Position numbers and translations under genes: made by a program | Part shown: positions 22,901 through 32,773 of the stretch, piece by piece | Position numbering within the stretch: position 1 is the first letter of the stretch | How the letters are laid out: every line of letters begins with the position of its first letter | Notes under the pieces: model-generated | The model's database searches: none | What the model saw: the letters and a program-made list of their open reading frames with translations, nothing else | What the model was told of the DNA's origin: nothing | Assembly (NCBI GenBank): GCA_004194705.1 | Contig: SADC01001381.1 | Coordinates: forward strand, 186,001 to 250,000 | Origin: Ditylenchus dipsaci | Taxonomy: Eukaryota; Nematoda; Chromadorea; Rhabditida; Anguinidae | Direction of reading: 5' to 3' | Length of the DNA stretch: 64,000 nucleotides

Positions 22901-23994
22901 AGAGGGGCCTTCTAATAGAGAGGGGCCTTCTAATCGAGAATATACGGTATTCGCTAATAGGGTCGAAAACAGCTTTTTATAGCTTTAAGCGAAATACAAG
23001 CAAGTTAAAAATTACTTAGGAGTCGTTTAAACACGATTTCACAAAAATTTACAAAATGCGACCTAACAAATGATACAGATACAGATAGACAAAGATCTCA
23101 GCTACAAGACGGTGTAACATGAGAAAATAAAATATCTGAAACAGAGGCTTTTGATTTAAAAACACCAAATTTTTGTGATACCCCTCTTTGAATTACCGAT
23201 GAGCCGGTGAGTCGAAGCCCAGCTAATCTTTTAAATTCCGCCTCCTTCTGGTCTATGGACAGGCTCTCATCAAACCAGACTTTATGAAACTCATCGCGCA
23301 CACTGCTGGACTCGTTCTTTAAAAACCCTGGTCCACAGACACCTTTGAAGGCAGCCATACGGGCATCGTCCGTCATTCCCATAATAACTTCTCGGGTGGC
23401 GTCCTGCTCCTCCTCACTGCAAAATGCATATTGTTATAGTTTAAAACCAGGTATTTGAGTAATTTTAACCATTTACCAGTCATCTCCAGCCTCATATTTA
23501 ATCCAAATAGCATGTATTTTAGCCTGAGCATCCTGTGGCAATCTATATGCAAATGGGGGGATTCCACAGTCAAGGTGCTGAAAATTCTTGTTTGTAAACA
23601 ATACCTTAGCCAAACAAACCCGTTGATGCCAAACGCCCAAAGGATCGAAAGGATCTTGAGGAAGAGGGCTGAACAAAAAAATTCTGGTTAAAGCAGTTTT
23701 TCAGAGTTTGTATAAGGGTTTGTAAGTTGCTGATTTTGACCTCAAGCTGTGATTTTTTATTCCTAAGAATGCAATAAAATCCAAATTGCTTAGTAATTTT
23801 GTAGCGATTTTGCTGGTTCTCGAACAAAAATGCTAATTTTGAAATTTTCGAACCTGCGAGCCCCATTTATATGTATATAAATACCAAGACATGATTGAAC
23901 ATTTTTTTCAAAAGTTTTACCTGCCACAGTTGCAGGAATACGCAACTGTTACAGTTGATAGTAGCGTAAATAGAAGGACGTTAAAATAAGCCAT
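16984..23994 (-). CDS. Secreted SXP/RAL-2 (DUF148)-like protein
   Basis: Five exons in full phase agreement: 23994-23921, 23668-23477, 23416-23197, 17372-17247 and 17199-16984, giving 275 aa. It opens with a signal peptide (MAYFNVLLFTLLSTVTVAYS) and Cys residues, then GIPPFAYRLPQDAQAKIHAI, GPGFLKNESSSVRDEFHKVW and SIDQKEAEFKRLAG, then KVLDEHKKERKETINGMSAA and ERNFLASLSPEIRAELG. The pattern of PF(L/A)..S...R.EF..I, LS..Q.EA and a Lys-rich helix followed by S(A/P)E.. is that of nematode SXP/RAL-2 secreted proteins, whose molecular role is unclear. The C-terminus has a Cys cluster (CKCCGGCK). The third intron is 5824 bases (17373-23196), wholly occupied by nested foldbacks, against 47-252 bases for the others. 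A TTTTAG acceptor lies 9 bases before the ATG, and AATAAA follows the stop at about 16930. Family assignment is by eye. Confidence 0.75.
17450..18206. mobile_element. Foldback element in the SXP/RAL-2 intron
   Basis: Left AAGAGGCATAACAGCGCGTT, right AACGCTGGCACGCCTCTT with TTAA on the right (the left has TCAA). Same end type as 3125-3371. A second element is nested at 17672-18171: GGGTGCACTACGTTTCACGG and CCGTGAAACGTAGTGCACCC-type ends, with about six copies of TTTTCACCGTCACTA inside its left arm. Confidence 0.7.
18370..19790. mobile_element. Large foldback with nested layers
   Basis: Outer arms 18370-18625 and 19545-19790 pair over about 250 bases, for example GACCGGTCATCTGTTTGAAT with GATCTAAACAGATGACCGGTC-type sequence. 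A second layer, 18828-18895 with 19455-19530, pairs around AAGTGTTTCCAAACACC and has a G-run and GGTAGCGCC end. At the centre is the GC-hairpin module (19020-19290). Confidence 0.75.
19020..19290 (+). repeat. GC-hairpin module, copy A
   Basis: GTCTAAGGTAAGTGAGTGCG followed by CGCATCTCTAAC pairs with GTTGAGATGCGCACACCCAC and ATACCTTAGAC; between them a tight hairpin of CCCCTGCGCCCC and its complement. The right flank GGATGCATAAAAAATGTATG is itself a hairpin. Further copies: 22270-22500 (reversed), 33010-33300, 52740-53075, 59665-59966, 60105-60265, 63485-63760 and 63895-64000. Confidence 0.8.
19787..20720. mobile_element. Foldback element of about 930 bp
   Basis: GTAGCTAAGTAAGCAGGC on the left pairs with GTCTGCTTACGTAGCTAC on the right; inner arms of about 170 bases are close to perfect (ATCTAGTGCATCGAAAGTAT with ATACTTTCGATGCACTAGAT, centre near 20250). 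Abuts the previous foldback. Confidence 0.75.
21330..22180. repeat. Mirrored tandem arrays of a GTTTGTGTACACAAAT unit
   Basis: About seven copies of a roughly 30-base unit containing GTTTGTGTACACAAAT at 21340-21660 are mirrored by a reversed array at 21890-22180, around a spacer at about 21660-21890. The long reading frame over it on the minus strand is a product of the repeat. Confidence 0.8.
22270..22500 (-). repeat. GC-hairpin module, copy B (reversed)
   Basis: GCGCCCCCGAAGGGGGCGC at the centre, flanked by GTCTAAGGTATGTGGGTGTG and CGCACTCACTTACCTTAGAC. Reverse orientation relative to copy A, 3.2 kb away in the same intron. Confidence 0.75.
22688..22952. mobile_element. TA-flanked MITE, TCTCTATTA type
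   Basis: CCGTATATTCTCTATTAG at the left and GAGAATATACGG at the right, flanked by TA. Three copies of TAGAGAGGGGCCTTCTA-type repeats lie near the right end. The interior (TCGGAAAAAAAATATTTCGA, TTTTGAGATTTTCGGG) is shared with 31003-31252 and 63193-63437, whose ends differ. Confidence 0.7.
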
Positions 23995-23997
23995 ATT

Positions 23998-24011
23998 TGC
24001 TGTCTAAAACT
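23998..24011 (-). promoter_or_regulatory. Likely trans-splice acceptor of the SXP/RAL-2 gene
   Basis: On the minus strand TTAGTTTTAG is followed by the 9-base leader ACAGCAAAT and the ATG. No upstream donor is evident, which fits spliced-leader addition. Confidence 0.5.
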
Positions 24012-24149
24012 AATTAATAAATTGACACATCGACATTTCGCAAAATGAAAAAAGGGACGCAACCGACTTGCCAACGCCAAATGCCAAAAGTCAACGCCAA
24101 AAGTCGCTAACCGCAAAACTCGCCAACGAAAAACTCGTCAACTAAAAAT

Positions 24150-24396
24150 TCGACGCTAGTAGCGAATACCCCCCCCCCAACGATTTTCACCTTTTTTACT
24201 TTAGTAAAAAGTACCCAAATTTATGTCCCAGACTCCGGAAAATGTGCGCAAACTCTTCATTAGTCACAACTTCCGTACGCTGGCCTACTCCCAGGCCTAA
24301 GGGCTAAGCTTAAACTTGTTGTTTGCAAGGGTAGTTACAGCATTTTTTAAAGGTAGGATGCTTGGGGGGGGGGTGTATTCACTACTAGCGCCGAAA
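24150..24396. mobile_element. Poly-C-end MITE
   Basis: GACGCTAGTAGCGAATAC with a C run on the left; a G run, GTGTATTCACTACTAGCGCC on the right. Flanks AAAAATTC and GAAAATTC match at 7/8 (8-bp duplication). A diverged reversed copy is 45672-45900. Confidence 0.75.
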
Positions 24397-24402
24397 ATTC
24401 GA

Positions 24403-24756
24403 TTAAAAAGACCATAGAGGTTGTCGACAATGAGAATTTCAGACGTTTGAATGCGCGCGGGACACCACTTTTATTGCCAAAATATCCTGGAATATTTTTT
24501 AGTAAACTGATGATGAAATGATGAAAAAGGCAAAGCCGGCATTGGAATCGAACACACAAGCAATTTGGACCGATTGACGCCCTTTACCATTGCACTAACA
24601 ATTAACTTATTTCCCTTTCTCAATATATGTAACTTCATTCGAAAAACAATAAAAACAATAATTTATTGAAAAACAATAAAAAAAAACAATAAAAAGTGTC
24701 CCGTGCTATTCGAATGTATGAAATTCTCGTTCTCGGCAACGGCTATGGTCCTTTAA
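24403..24756. mobile_element. TTAA-flanked foldback with reversed tRNA-like core
   Basis: TTAA at both ends, AAAGACCATAGAGGTTGTCG on the left and CGGCAACGGCTATGGTCC on the right. Reverse-orientation copy of 16453-16807, with the tRNA-like module on the minus strand at 24537-24610 (complement of TGTTCGATTCC at the B-box position). Confidence 0.75.
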
Positions 24757-24839
24757 CGACCGTATCGAAACTGGCCATAGGGAACTCTTGAATCGAATTT
24801 ATCGTTGGCAAATATCCCATCGGCGAGTTTTGGCATGGC

Positions 24840-25430
24840 AAAACTTTTTTTGTACCAGATTCACTTTTTCTGTCACAGATTTGGTTCTCGACACGAAATC
24901 CACAATTTTTAATTTTTTTGTGTGAAATTCAGGGGTGGGCAAAGACCAGATAGCTGGAGACCCACTCCGGAATGGCCAAAAAGCCAAAATTATTGGTTTT
25001 CCGGGGGTATACTAATGGGGGGGGGGGTAAAGTTTTTGAGAAAAATCGATTGAGCGAATCGGATTTCGGGTCCGATGGGCTTAATCGCTCAGAATTCCAG
25101 CATTATGATGGTTTTGGGCATTTCAGGGTGGATTTGTGAGCGATTAAGCCCATCGGACCCGAAATCCGATCCGCTCAATCGATTTTTCTCAAAAACTTTA
25201 CCCCCCCCCCCATTAGTATACCCCGGAAAACCAATAATTTTGGCTTTTTGGCCATTCCGGAGTGGGTCTCCAGCCATCTGGTCTTTGCCCACCCCTGAAT
25301 TTCACACAAAAAATTTTAAAAATTGTGGATTTCGTGTCGAGAACCAAGTCTGTGACAGAAATGAGGAAATCTGTGACAGAAAAAAGTGAATCTGGTACAA
25401 AAAAAAGTGAATCTGGTACAAAGTATTGCC
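24840..25430. repeat. Nested foldback with long perfect arms
   Basis: CTTTTTTTGTACCAGATTCA and TCTGTCACAGATTTGGTTCT pair with AGAACCAAGTCTGTGACAGA and GTGAATCTGGTACAAA; arms run about 270 bases each. The centre (24930-25290) includes CCCACTCCGGAATGGCC, C and G runs next to CATTAGTATACC, and GATTAAGCCCATCGGACCCG. A related core is found at 27210-27545 and 28352-28690. Confidence 0.75.
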
Positions 25431-25590
25431 CGTTTTGGCCCTGGCGAGCATCACCGTGGGCGAGTTTTTGCGTTGGCAAGATTCGCTGTTGGCAAGATTC
25501 GACGTTGACGAGTCTTTTGCATTGGTGAGTTTTCCGCTGGCCAGTTGGTTGCATGCCGAAAAAAGTTTCACTTTTCGCATTTATATTAAA

Positions 25591-25987
25591 GCAGAAATAA
25601 GAATTGTCAAAAAATACATTGCGTATTTTGGAAGTAAAGCGGTCGTATCATTTAGTGCTTGATGTCATAATAAAAGAAATAAAGATTTCGACATAAATCC
25701 AGGAAATAAAAAATAGGTGAAACCCCTCCTTAAAATATATTTCAAGCAGGACCAGCCGTAAAATCAAGAAACGGGAACCCTAAACGACAATCCAACTCAA
25801 AAGTGTAATTCACTAACAATCTGCAAAGCATCTTTGCAAAATTGTACCTGAACACAAAGCAAATTTTACTGAAATACTCTCAACAACAGGTAAAATGTGA
25901 AGCTTTCCTAATAGCTTTGAAGATTCTTCTTTTTATAGCCACACATTACTTCAGTCAATTTAGTTCCAGTATGTGGGCTTTATTGGA
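25591..25987. other. Intergenic, nothing recognised
   Basis: AT-rich, no clear repeat. An AATAAA on the minus strand at 25979-25984 probably serves the exon that follows. Confidence 0.4.
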
Positions 25988-26140
25988 TTAGCTTTTCTTC
26001 CTTGTTCCTCCAGCAACCGGTCTTATTGAAATATTTCGAGATTGAGTCCCAATCCACTTGGAGGCTGTGTGATTATTAAAAGCGGAGGACTTCTTTGTTC
26101 TTTTCTGTTTGTCCCTTTGGTCAACAACTAGCTGGATGTT
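25988..26140 (-). CDS. Orphan 3' exon of an unidentified gene
   Basis: A minus-strand exon with a GATCATAG acceptor, 50 codons in phase 0 and a TAA stop, with AATAAA four bases beyond. It encodes a basic C-terminus including DQRDKQKRTKKSSAF and TQSRNISIRPVAGGTRKKS. No upstream exon in matching phase was found, so the gene is unknown. It could also be chance, but the splice acceptor, frame and poly-A signal agree. Confidence 0.4.
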   Translation of the reverse strand, partial: NIQLVVDQRDKQKRTKKSSAFNNHTASKWIGTQSRNISIRPVAGGTRKKS

Positions 26141-26964
26141 CTATGATCAAAAATTTGGTCAGAATACACACAAACAGACATCATTAATATCTAGTACTTG
26201 ATATAGTAAAATATTAGCTAGAAATAATTTTTACAGTCTAACTAAATTTTTAAAAACATATAATACCTAGAAATGGACAGCTTCTTTGTCACAAATTTTT
26301 GTTTCGATTTGAATTTTCTAACCTTTTTTGAGCTATAAATGGAGCTGCCATTTTGGGGTGATTAATCAGAAAAAGTTGTTTTTAGACATCAGGAGTTCTT
26401 AAAAATCTGATTTTTAGTTCCGAAACCTTATTTGGCTAAAGTACACAATGTGTAGTTCACCCAAAAATGCCCAAAATCATCTCAGTTGTGCTTCTTTTGA
26501 TGTTTAGCGTTGAGAAAACACATTTTCAGGATTGGCAACAGAGATGCCAACCCAAATGAGAGAAAAAGCGGCATTTTGAGGTGATAAAAAGTGGAAAAAG
26601 CAGCATTTCGTTTCTAAAAAAGCGGCGAAAAAGCGGAATTTCAAACCTTCTCGAACCTTCTTAAAAGCGAATCAATACACCATAGATAACATCTCGTACT
26701 GTTCTGCAGCTCTGGCCTGTTCTAACCCGATTCTCACATACAGTCTGACCGGACTTCGGACCGGACATCGTGCATCGGACTTTTTTTCTTGGTTAATATC
26801 TCAATGCGTCCGCCACAACTATTCATGCAATATTTAAGTTATGGTTTAAATTATTCAAATTTGTAAGACATTTATTTGACGAATTTGAGAAATTTTGTAA
26901 TAATCGTCGACATAATTCAATCGATATGTCCAAATTTAAACAAATATAGATACATAGATATCGA

Positions 26965-27165
26965 TTACTTCATTCTTCCCTCATTATTAAACCAATAGCA
27001 CAAACTATCTTGCACATCGCGTGCCGCAAAATTCACTTCTTGATCAATAGGCCCTACGTCGACTTGATCGAGCTCAGGTAATTGCGAAGTTCTCAATATA
27101 CCATCGCCATCTCCTTGGTCACCCGATCCTAGTGGATTCCCATTGGCAGGCATTTCCTGTATAAG
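26965..27165 (-). CDS. Orphan exon of an unidentified gene
   Basis: After a CTTATACAG acceptor the frame reads MPANGNPLGSGDQGDGDGIL then PELDQVDVGPIDQEVNFAAR and a TAA stop. The composition is protein-like and acidic. A small Cys/Tyr-rich frame at 27679-27812 (CNTTYCCMDCKEYAYYYYKK) lies upstream across a foldback, but the phases do not join in a way I could confirm. Confidence 0.35.
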   Translation of the reverse strand, partial: LIQEMPANGNPLGSGDQGDGDGILRTSQLPELDQVDVGPIDQEVNFAARDVQDSLCYWFNNEGRMK

Positions 27166-27209
27166 AAACACATTTTTAGGCGCTACATTATCTGAAACAC
27201 ATCTGATAC

Positions 27210-27545
27210 TTTGCTAAAGGGGCGATTAACTTTTTGCGGTAAAGCGATTGAGCGCATCAGAATTTTAGTTAGCTGGGCTAAAGCGCCCAGAATGCCACAC
27301 TGAATTATTCTCAACCACCTTAAAACCACCCTAAACTATCTTAAACTGCACCGAACCAGTATCTAACCACCCTAAATCAGTGCTTAGGGTGGTTCAAAGC
27401 GGTTGAGAATGGTTCAGTGTGGCCATCTAACTAGAATTCTCACCCGCTCAATCGCTTTTCCGCAAAAACTTTATCCCCTTCAGTAAACTCGAAAAACCAG
27501 TTTTCATTGGCTTTTGACCACTGTGGGGTGTGATTCTGACAAATC
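27210..27545. repeat. Foldback repeat
   Basis: ACTTTTTGCGGTAAAGCGAT and TGAGCGCATCAGAATTTTAG pair with TAGAATTCTCACCCGCTCAA and TCGCTTTTCCGCAAAAACTT. Central TAAACTATCTTAAACTGCAC region is imperfectly palindromic. Same core type as 28352-28690. 26141-26964 shows nothing recognisable beyond an AAAAGCGGCA-type repeat near 26570. Confidence 0.65.
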
Positions 27546-28066
27546 CAAATTATTTTCTGATTCAAAAAATCGAATTACCGCATTATTTTGACCTAAATTG
27601 CACAAATCACCAAAAAAGATTCAATTTGCACCAAAAAAGAGCTTTTTTGCACCAAAAATAATCTTTTTGCACCAGAAAAAATCCATATCCTTTAATTTTT
27701 TTTTGTAATAGTAGTATGCGTACTCTTTGCAATCCATACAACAGTAAGTTGTGTTACAGTCTAGTCTATATTTCCGAAAACGACCACAGCTACCAGCAGA
27801 TAAAGCAATCATAACATTATCGAACTCGGTTTGTAGTTTTCAGCAAATAAATAACTGCCTAGATTTGAAGCATAGACCTATAGGCCTACTAACAAAATAT
27901 TTGTAGCGATAAAAAAGGCATTCCCAGATTTCGTTTTTGGCAAGTGGCGGTGAATAGTTGTTTTGTCAAATGTCCTTTGGTAGAATTGTTCGAAGAAATT
28001 GTTTGCATTTTCGACGGACCACTCAAAGTTCTTGACTTTTCGGAGGGCATCGACAACATATTCTCT

Positions 28067-29527
28067 TTAAAGGACCATTGCCGTCTACGGCCACGGAAAT
28101 TTGAACTTTTTGAATTGGCGGGGGACAGCTAAATTACTGCGAAAATATTTTTAAATTTTTTGTTCACAAATTAAAATGGGTGGTATTTAATTTTGCCCGC
28201 TAATCTGTGAAAAATGCTGCTAATCTTTGAAAAATGCCCGCTAATCTGTGAAAAATGCCCGCTAATTTTTAAAAAATTGCCCGCTAATTCAATTTCACGT
28301 CATTTTCAGTCAAAATTTTGCGGGTATTTAAATTTTTCCGGCAAAAAATAACTTGGATTGGTCATAATCCCACCCCGGAATGGCCAGAAGCCCCTGAAAG
28401 TTGGTTTTTTGGGGGTTTACTAAAGGGGGAGTAAACTTTTTGCGAAAGTTCGATAGAGCGGATCAAAATTCCAGTCCGATGGGCTAAATCGCCCATAACT
28501 CTACCCTGAACCACTCAAAACCACCATAAACCCGAAATTCTGAGCGATTCAGCCGATCTGACCAGAATTCTGATCCGCTCAATCGAATTTTCTCAAAAAG
28601 TTTACCCCCTTTAGTAAACCCCCAAAAAACCAACTTTCAGGGGCTTCTGGCCATTCCGGGGTGGGATTATGACCAATCCAAGTTATTTTTTAATGGAAAA
28701 AAATTAAATTTCCGCAAAATTTTGACTGAAAATGACGAGAAATAGAATTAGCGGGCGATTTTTCAAAAATTAGCGGGCATTTTTTACAGATTAGCAGGCA
28801 TTTTTCACAGATTAGCGGGCACGTTTAAATATGGCTTTACATAGCTTTGACAATTAGATAATTCAAAAAGCGCCTATTTGAATAATCAGATACTTCAAAA
28901 AGATGATATTACGCCAATTAAGATAGTTCGCCAATCGCTTATTTCGTTTATAATACGTTTTGACAATCGGATGATTTACCGAAAGCTACTTCGACAATCA
29001 CTAACTTTGCCATATAGTTTTCTGTGTTCCCCAACGTCTGCGCACTGTATTGTCGAAATATGTGCTATGGTGAAATGTAAATTAGTTAAATATACTGAAT
29101 ATGAATCATCCGATTGTCAAAACGTATTATAAACGAAATAAGCGATTGGCGAACTATCTTAATTGGCGTAATATCATCTTTTTGAAGTATCTGATTATTC
29201 AAATAGGCGTTTTTCGAATTATCTAATTGTCAAAGCTATGTAAAGCCTTAAATATTACCCAATTAAAATTTTGGAAAAAATTTTGAACAATCTCCTAGTC
29301 GAGCCTAACGTTGCTTGACATTGCCAGATCGGACAAGATCTAACACAGCCACTGCACTACAACTTACTTATAGTTCTGGAAGACTCGCTTCGGCCAATAC
29401 ACATAAATTATAACTTAAAAATGAAAATAAAAAATAATTCAAAAAATATTTTCGCAGTAATTTAGCTGTCCCCCGCCAATTCAAAAAGTCCAAATTTCCG
29501 TGGCCGTAGACGGCAATGGTCCTTTAA
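28067..29527. mobile_element. Large TTAA-flanked foldback with nested elements
   Basis: TTAA plus AGGACCATTGCCGTCTACGG at the left, CCGTAGACGGCAATGGTCC plus TTAA at the right; arms pair for about 90 bases. Inside are tandem GCCCGCTAATCTGTGAAAAA repeats mirrored on both sides (28196-28300, 28745-28825), a foldback at 28352-28690 and a close-to-perfect foldback at 28850-29245 (AATCGGATGATT with AATCATCCGATT at its centre). Confidence 0.8.
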
Positions 29528-29981
29528 TGTGGAATTCTTATCCTAATCTCATGATCTCTTTATCCTAAACTTATATACCCCTTATTTCACACCATAAAAA
29601 TTGCTTTTCGCCAAGATTTCTAATGAGACCGAACTCGTTGTCAAATGTCTTGAAAAAATTGACAATAATTTAAAAACAAAGTGAAAAAATTCGTGGGACA
29701 CCCTGTATATGAAAGGTGTGACCTATAAAAAGGTCATAAAATATCAAAAAAAACCAGTCAATGAAAACCCTTCAAAAACTATCAATTTTCGGAAATTTAG
29801 TCTATTTTACCCTAGATACAAGCTTCAGTAGGTGTTAAAGCCTGCGCTGCTATTCTTGTTGGATGGCCAAGAGCAGTGTTGTGCATTTGGCTCGTTTGCG
29901 AGCGAGCAGCTCGCGCCCCCTAAAGCACGCGAGCTGCTCGCTCGCCAAATAGCTAACTTGGAGAGCCGTATGGCTCGCGAG

Positions 29982-30615
29982 CAGGGTTGTCGAGCCGAGG
30001 GCTCAAAATCGAGCTTTCGGCTCGAAGCTCGACTTTTTTTTCGAGCTTCGAGCCGAGCCCTCAAAAATTTCGAGCTTCGAGCCCTCAAAATCTTCAAACT
30101 TCAAGCTTCAATAAATTTTTACCAACAAAATTTAAATACAATATTCAAACTTTTTCTTCCAACAATAAATCAACTATTTCGTCCCGTTCTTTTTCGTTCT
30201 TGGCAGCTGCTTCTTTCAAAAACTTCCTTGTGCCTTGTGGATTCTAAGTGCCTGGAGAGATGTGAAGTTGCACCGCTTTTGCTCAAATTCAGCTCTTCTC
30301 CGCAAGCGCACACTGTCTTATTACTAATCTTGACAAAACCGACTCTCGAATTCCACACGCTGCTTGGCATTGTTACCTGAACAATGAAGCGTTTAGCAAA
30401 GAGAAAAAATAGCGTACAAAAAAGCGTTGCCAATGAATATGTATAATAAAATTTATGAAATTTACGGTCAATATTTTTAGCGGCAATTCAAAAAATCAAT
30501 GTAAATATGAAAAATATTCGAGTCTTTTGAGCTTCGAGCCGAGCCCTCGAAAAATTTCGAGCCGTGTCGAGCCGTCGAGCCGAGGGCTCGAAATTTTCGA
30601 GGGCTCGACACCCCT
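29982..30615. mobile_element. Nested hAT-type element with BED-finger remnant
   Basis: CAGGGTTGTCGAGCCGAGGG at the left, CCGAGGGCTCGAAATTTTCG then AGGGCTCGACACCCCT at the right, with a perfect 8-bp duplication CTCGCGAG (29974-29981 and 30616-30623). TCGAGCC repeats are mirrored in the arms. It carries the frame at 30170-30370. Confidence 0.85.
30170..30370 (-). pseudogene. hAT transposase, N-terminal BED zinc finger fragment
   Basis: 67 codons: MPSSVWNSRVGFVKI, then TVCACGEELNLSKSGATSHL and SRHLESTRHKE. The C.C, then S..T.HL..HL....H pattern is the BED finger that opens hAT transposases. The plus-strand frame at 58298 is homologous. Only the finger remains. Confidence 0.75.
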
Positions 30616-31002
30616 CTCGCGAGCCATATGGCTCGCTAAGTTAAAGAATAAAGTGACAAGAGCTTTCTAGCTCGCGAGCCATTTGGCTCGCATCTGAAAT
30701 AAGCGTATGGTTCGGCTCGCGGATAATAGTGTTTAATCAAAAATAAAGCTTAAATCTAGTTTATTTTTCATTTTTTTCAATTTTTTGACTGATTTTTCGC
30801 AGATATTAAGCTAGTAACAATTTATTTATTCTTTTATTGTCTTTAACAATAAATTGACGTTCAAAACTCACATAAAAAGCGCGAACCGAACCATTAGTTT
30901 ATGTTTGCGAGCCAAATGGTTCGCGATACAAACGGCGCGTATTGTTTTGACTCGTGTTCGCTCGCTTTAAAAAAACCAGTACGCGAGCCAATTGGCTCGC
31001 AT

Positions 31003-31252
31003 ACCGTATAACCTCTATTAAACGGGCATGCCCGTTTAATTTTCAACCCCTAAAAAATCGAAAAAAAAATATTTTGATTTTGAGATTTTTGGGTACTCGA
31101 AAAAATCTGAAAAGCGGAATCAACTAAGATCGAGGTGATCAAGAAAACGCGAAAAACAGATTTGCAGAATTTTTTTTTGCGCTGAGATATAGGTCCTTGA
31201 GGGTGCCCGTTTATTAGAAGGTGTCCGTTTAATAGAGGTTTTACGGTATATA
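31003..31252. mobile_element. TA-flanked MITE, TCTATTA type
   Basis: CCGTATAACCTCTATTAAAC at the left, TTTAATAGAGGTTTTACGG at the right, flanked by TA. The interior (GAAAAAAAAATATTTTGATT) matches 22688-22952 and 63193-63437. Related end sequences occur at 31434-31540 and 36545-36694. Confidence 0.7.
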
Positions 31253-31352
31253 AATAAAGGCGAGCCATATGGCTCGAACCTATATTGCTCATTAGATCAT
31301 GCGATTTTCGGTCTTTCGTTTGGCTCGCGCGAGCCAAATGGACAACACTGGC

Positions 31353-32619
31353 CACAAGTTTCAGGGTCATTTCGACACCCAACTTGTAAATTATAGGGTA
31401 TAAAAAAAATAAACCTGCGACTTAGGAGGTGCGTACCGTAAATTCTTTAATAAAAGGACATGTCCTTATATTGTTCAACACCTCCGCACACATGTCCGTT
31501 AATTAGAGTGTGTCCGTTTATTAGAGAGGGTCCTTTCATTTTTCAACATGTTGGCGACGAAGGCGCCAGCGAAAAATTTTCATCATCTAACAAAAACCGA
31601 AAATTTTTGTTCAAAGAAAATTTTGACTCGGTACGAGGTCAAAACAAGTGTTTCAACTTTATTTATTTATTTTATTTATTGTTAACGTATTAAATACGCG
31701 ACTAAAATCCCTGAAAATTCAAGTACATAATTTGTAATCAGTAGGTAATTCAAAGAGTCTTCCTTCGTCCGAAAAAAAGAAAGTGGCATATTATATACCG
31801 TTAGAAAGAGGAGATGCAGGGCTAAAAAGTGGTATTAAAAGAGAAGAGATATAATTTCAGGATTTACTAGAAACAAGGCTTTGAAAATCCGTCGGGTACT
31901 TTTGGGACACCCGGTAAAAAATAATGAAAATGTTAGGTTCCTTGTTTGACGTACTGTCCCAGCTGGTTTTTAGTAGCTAATTATTGTTGAAGAGGACTGT
32001 CGCTGCACAGCGACGAAGCTACTCCAAAGAGCAGTCGCAAGCGACATCACTATAATGCAGCAGTCAAACTGGACGCGATCTACTATACTCTGGAAAAGCA
32101 TATCGACTCATTCGATGACCAACGACGCCAATAAGCAATTCTTTCCGGCGATTATATTTTGTTTGACAAAAGGCGAGGCTGCTTTTCCAATAGACTTGTT
32201 TCTGTGGGAAAAATTTACCGTCACTCGCGTAGCTAAGCTTGTTTTTGTTGACCATTTTAAGTGTGATACTAGGGAACATTCTTGGTAAAACAAAACATAC
32301 GTCTACTCTGAAAAGTAATGAATAAGGCTTACTTCCAGTACATCCTACAAAGTATAATCTGACCGCCAAAGATCTTTTAGAGTCAGAGCCGTTACTAGAA
32401 TTTTCGTAAGAAAAGCAAAATTAATTTGTAGTGTCACAAACAGAATGCCAAAATGTAGATGAATTCGATGTAGATAAATTAGGTGTAGATTAATTCACCG
32501 TCGCCCAAAATTAGCCTTGAAAATGTTAGTAAAGATAAAAAATTTTTGTTTCATGATTGATCTCTATATAGTATTTGGGTCGGGTGGGTCACACTTTTTA
32601 TGATTTACCAAATTTATTT
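31353..32619. other. No gene; fragment of a TCTATTA-type element
   Basis: 31434-31540 carries ACCGTAAATTCTTTAATAAA and GTCCGTTAATTAGAGTGTGT-type repeats, also found at 36545-36694 next to a reversed end. The two could be ends of one 5.2-kb element, but I could not prove it. 31560-32619 holds no recognised gene. Confidence 0.35.
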
Positions 32620-32773
32620 ACCAAATTTTGAGCCACTTTTATAAAGAAAGTCGGTGTTGATGTTTTATAATGGTGAAAACTAGAGAATCTCAGCTACAAA
32701 ATAAGCTATTGAACAGTGGATTTTGAAAGGTTTTAGGGGTCGAACTGGTCCGGACAAGCTCTCAGCTCAGTGG

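Larger units (their letters stand above)
21000..22966. mobile_element. Poly-C-end foldback element, composite
   Basis: Left GGCGCTAGTAGCGAATAACC then a C run; right a G run (22677-22687), a nested MITE, then GGTATTCGCTAATAGGGTC. Flanks GAAAAAAG and GAAAACAG match at 7/8, fitting an 8-bp target duplication. Arms pair through GGTTTTAACCATTTCTAAGT and ACTTAGAAATGGTTAAAACC. It contains mirrored GTGTAC arrays, a GC-hairpin module and a pogo-like MITE. Outer flanks 20745-20830 and 22985-23065 are also inverted, so it sits inside an older foldback. Confidence 0.65.
24035..25590. mobile_element. Composite foldback with GCCAACG subterminal repeats
   Basis: Left flank GCAAAATGAAAAAAGGGACG then repeats of the type GCCAACGCCAAAAG; the right end carries the complement (GTTGGCAAGATTCGCTGTTG) and AGTTTCACTTTTCGC. 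It contains three more elements: 24150-24396, 24403-24756 and the foldback 24840-25430. Confidence 0.5.
29874..31350. mobile_element. hAT-type element with GGCTCG arrays
   Basis: CAGTGTTGTGCATTTGGCTC at the left and GAGCCAAATGGACAACACTG at the right; flanks GCCAAGAG and GCCACAAG (6/8). GCGAGCCATATGGCTCGC-type palindromes recur near both ends. Nested elements: hAT 29982-30615 and MITE 31003-31252. Confidence 0.7.

Noticed and set aside
29832..30380. 182-codon open frame on the plus strand
   Set aside because: It crosses the ends and duplication of two nested hAT elements and runs antisense to the BED-finger remnant.
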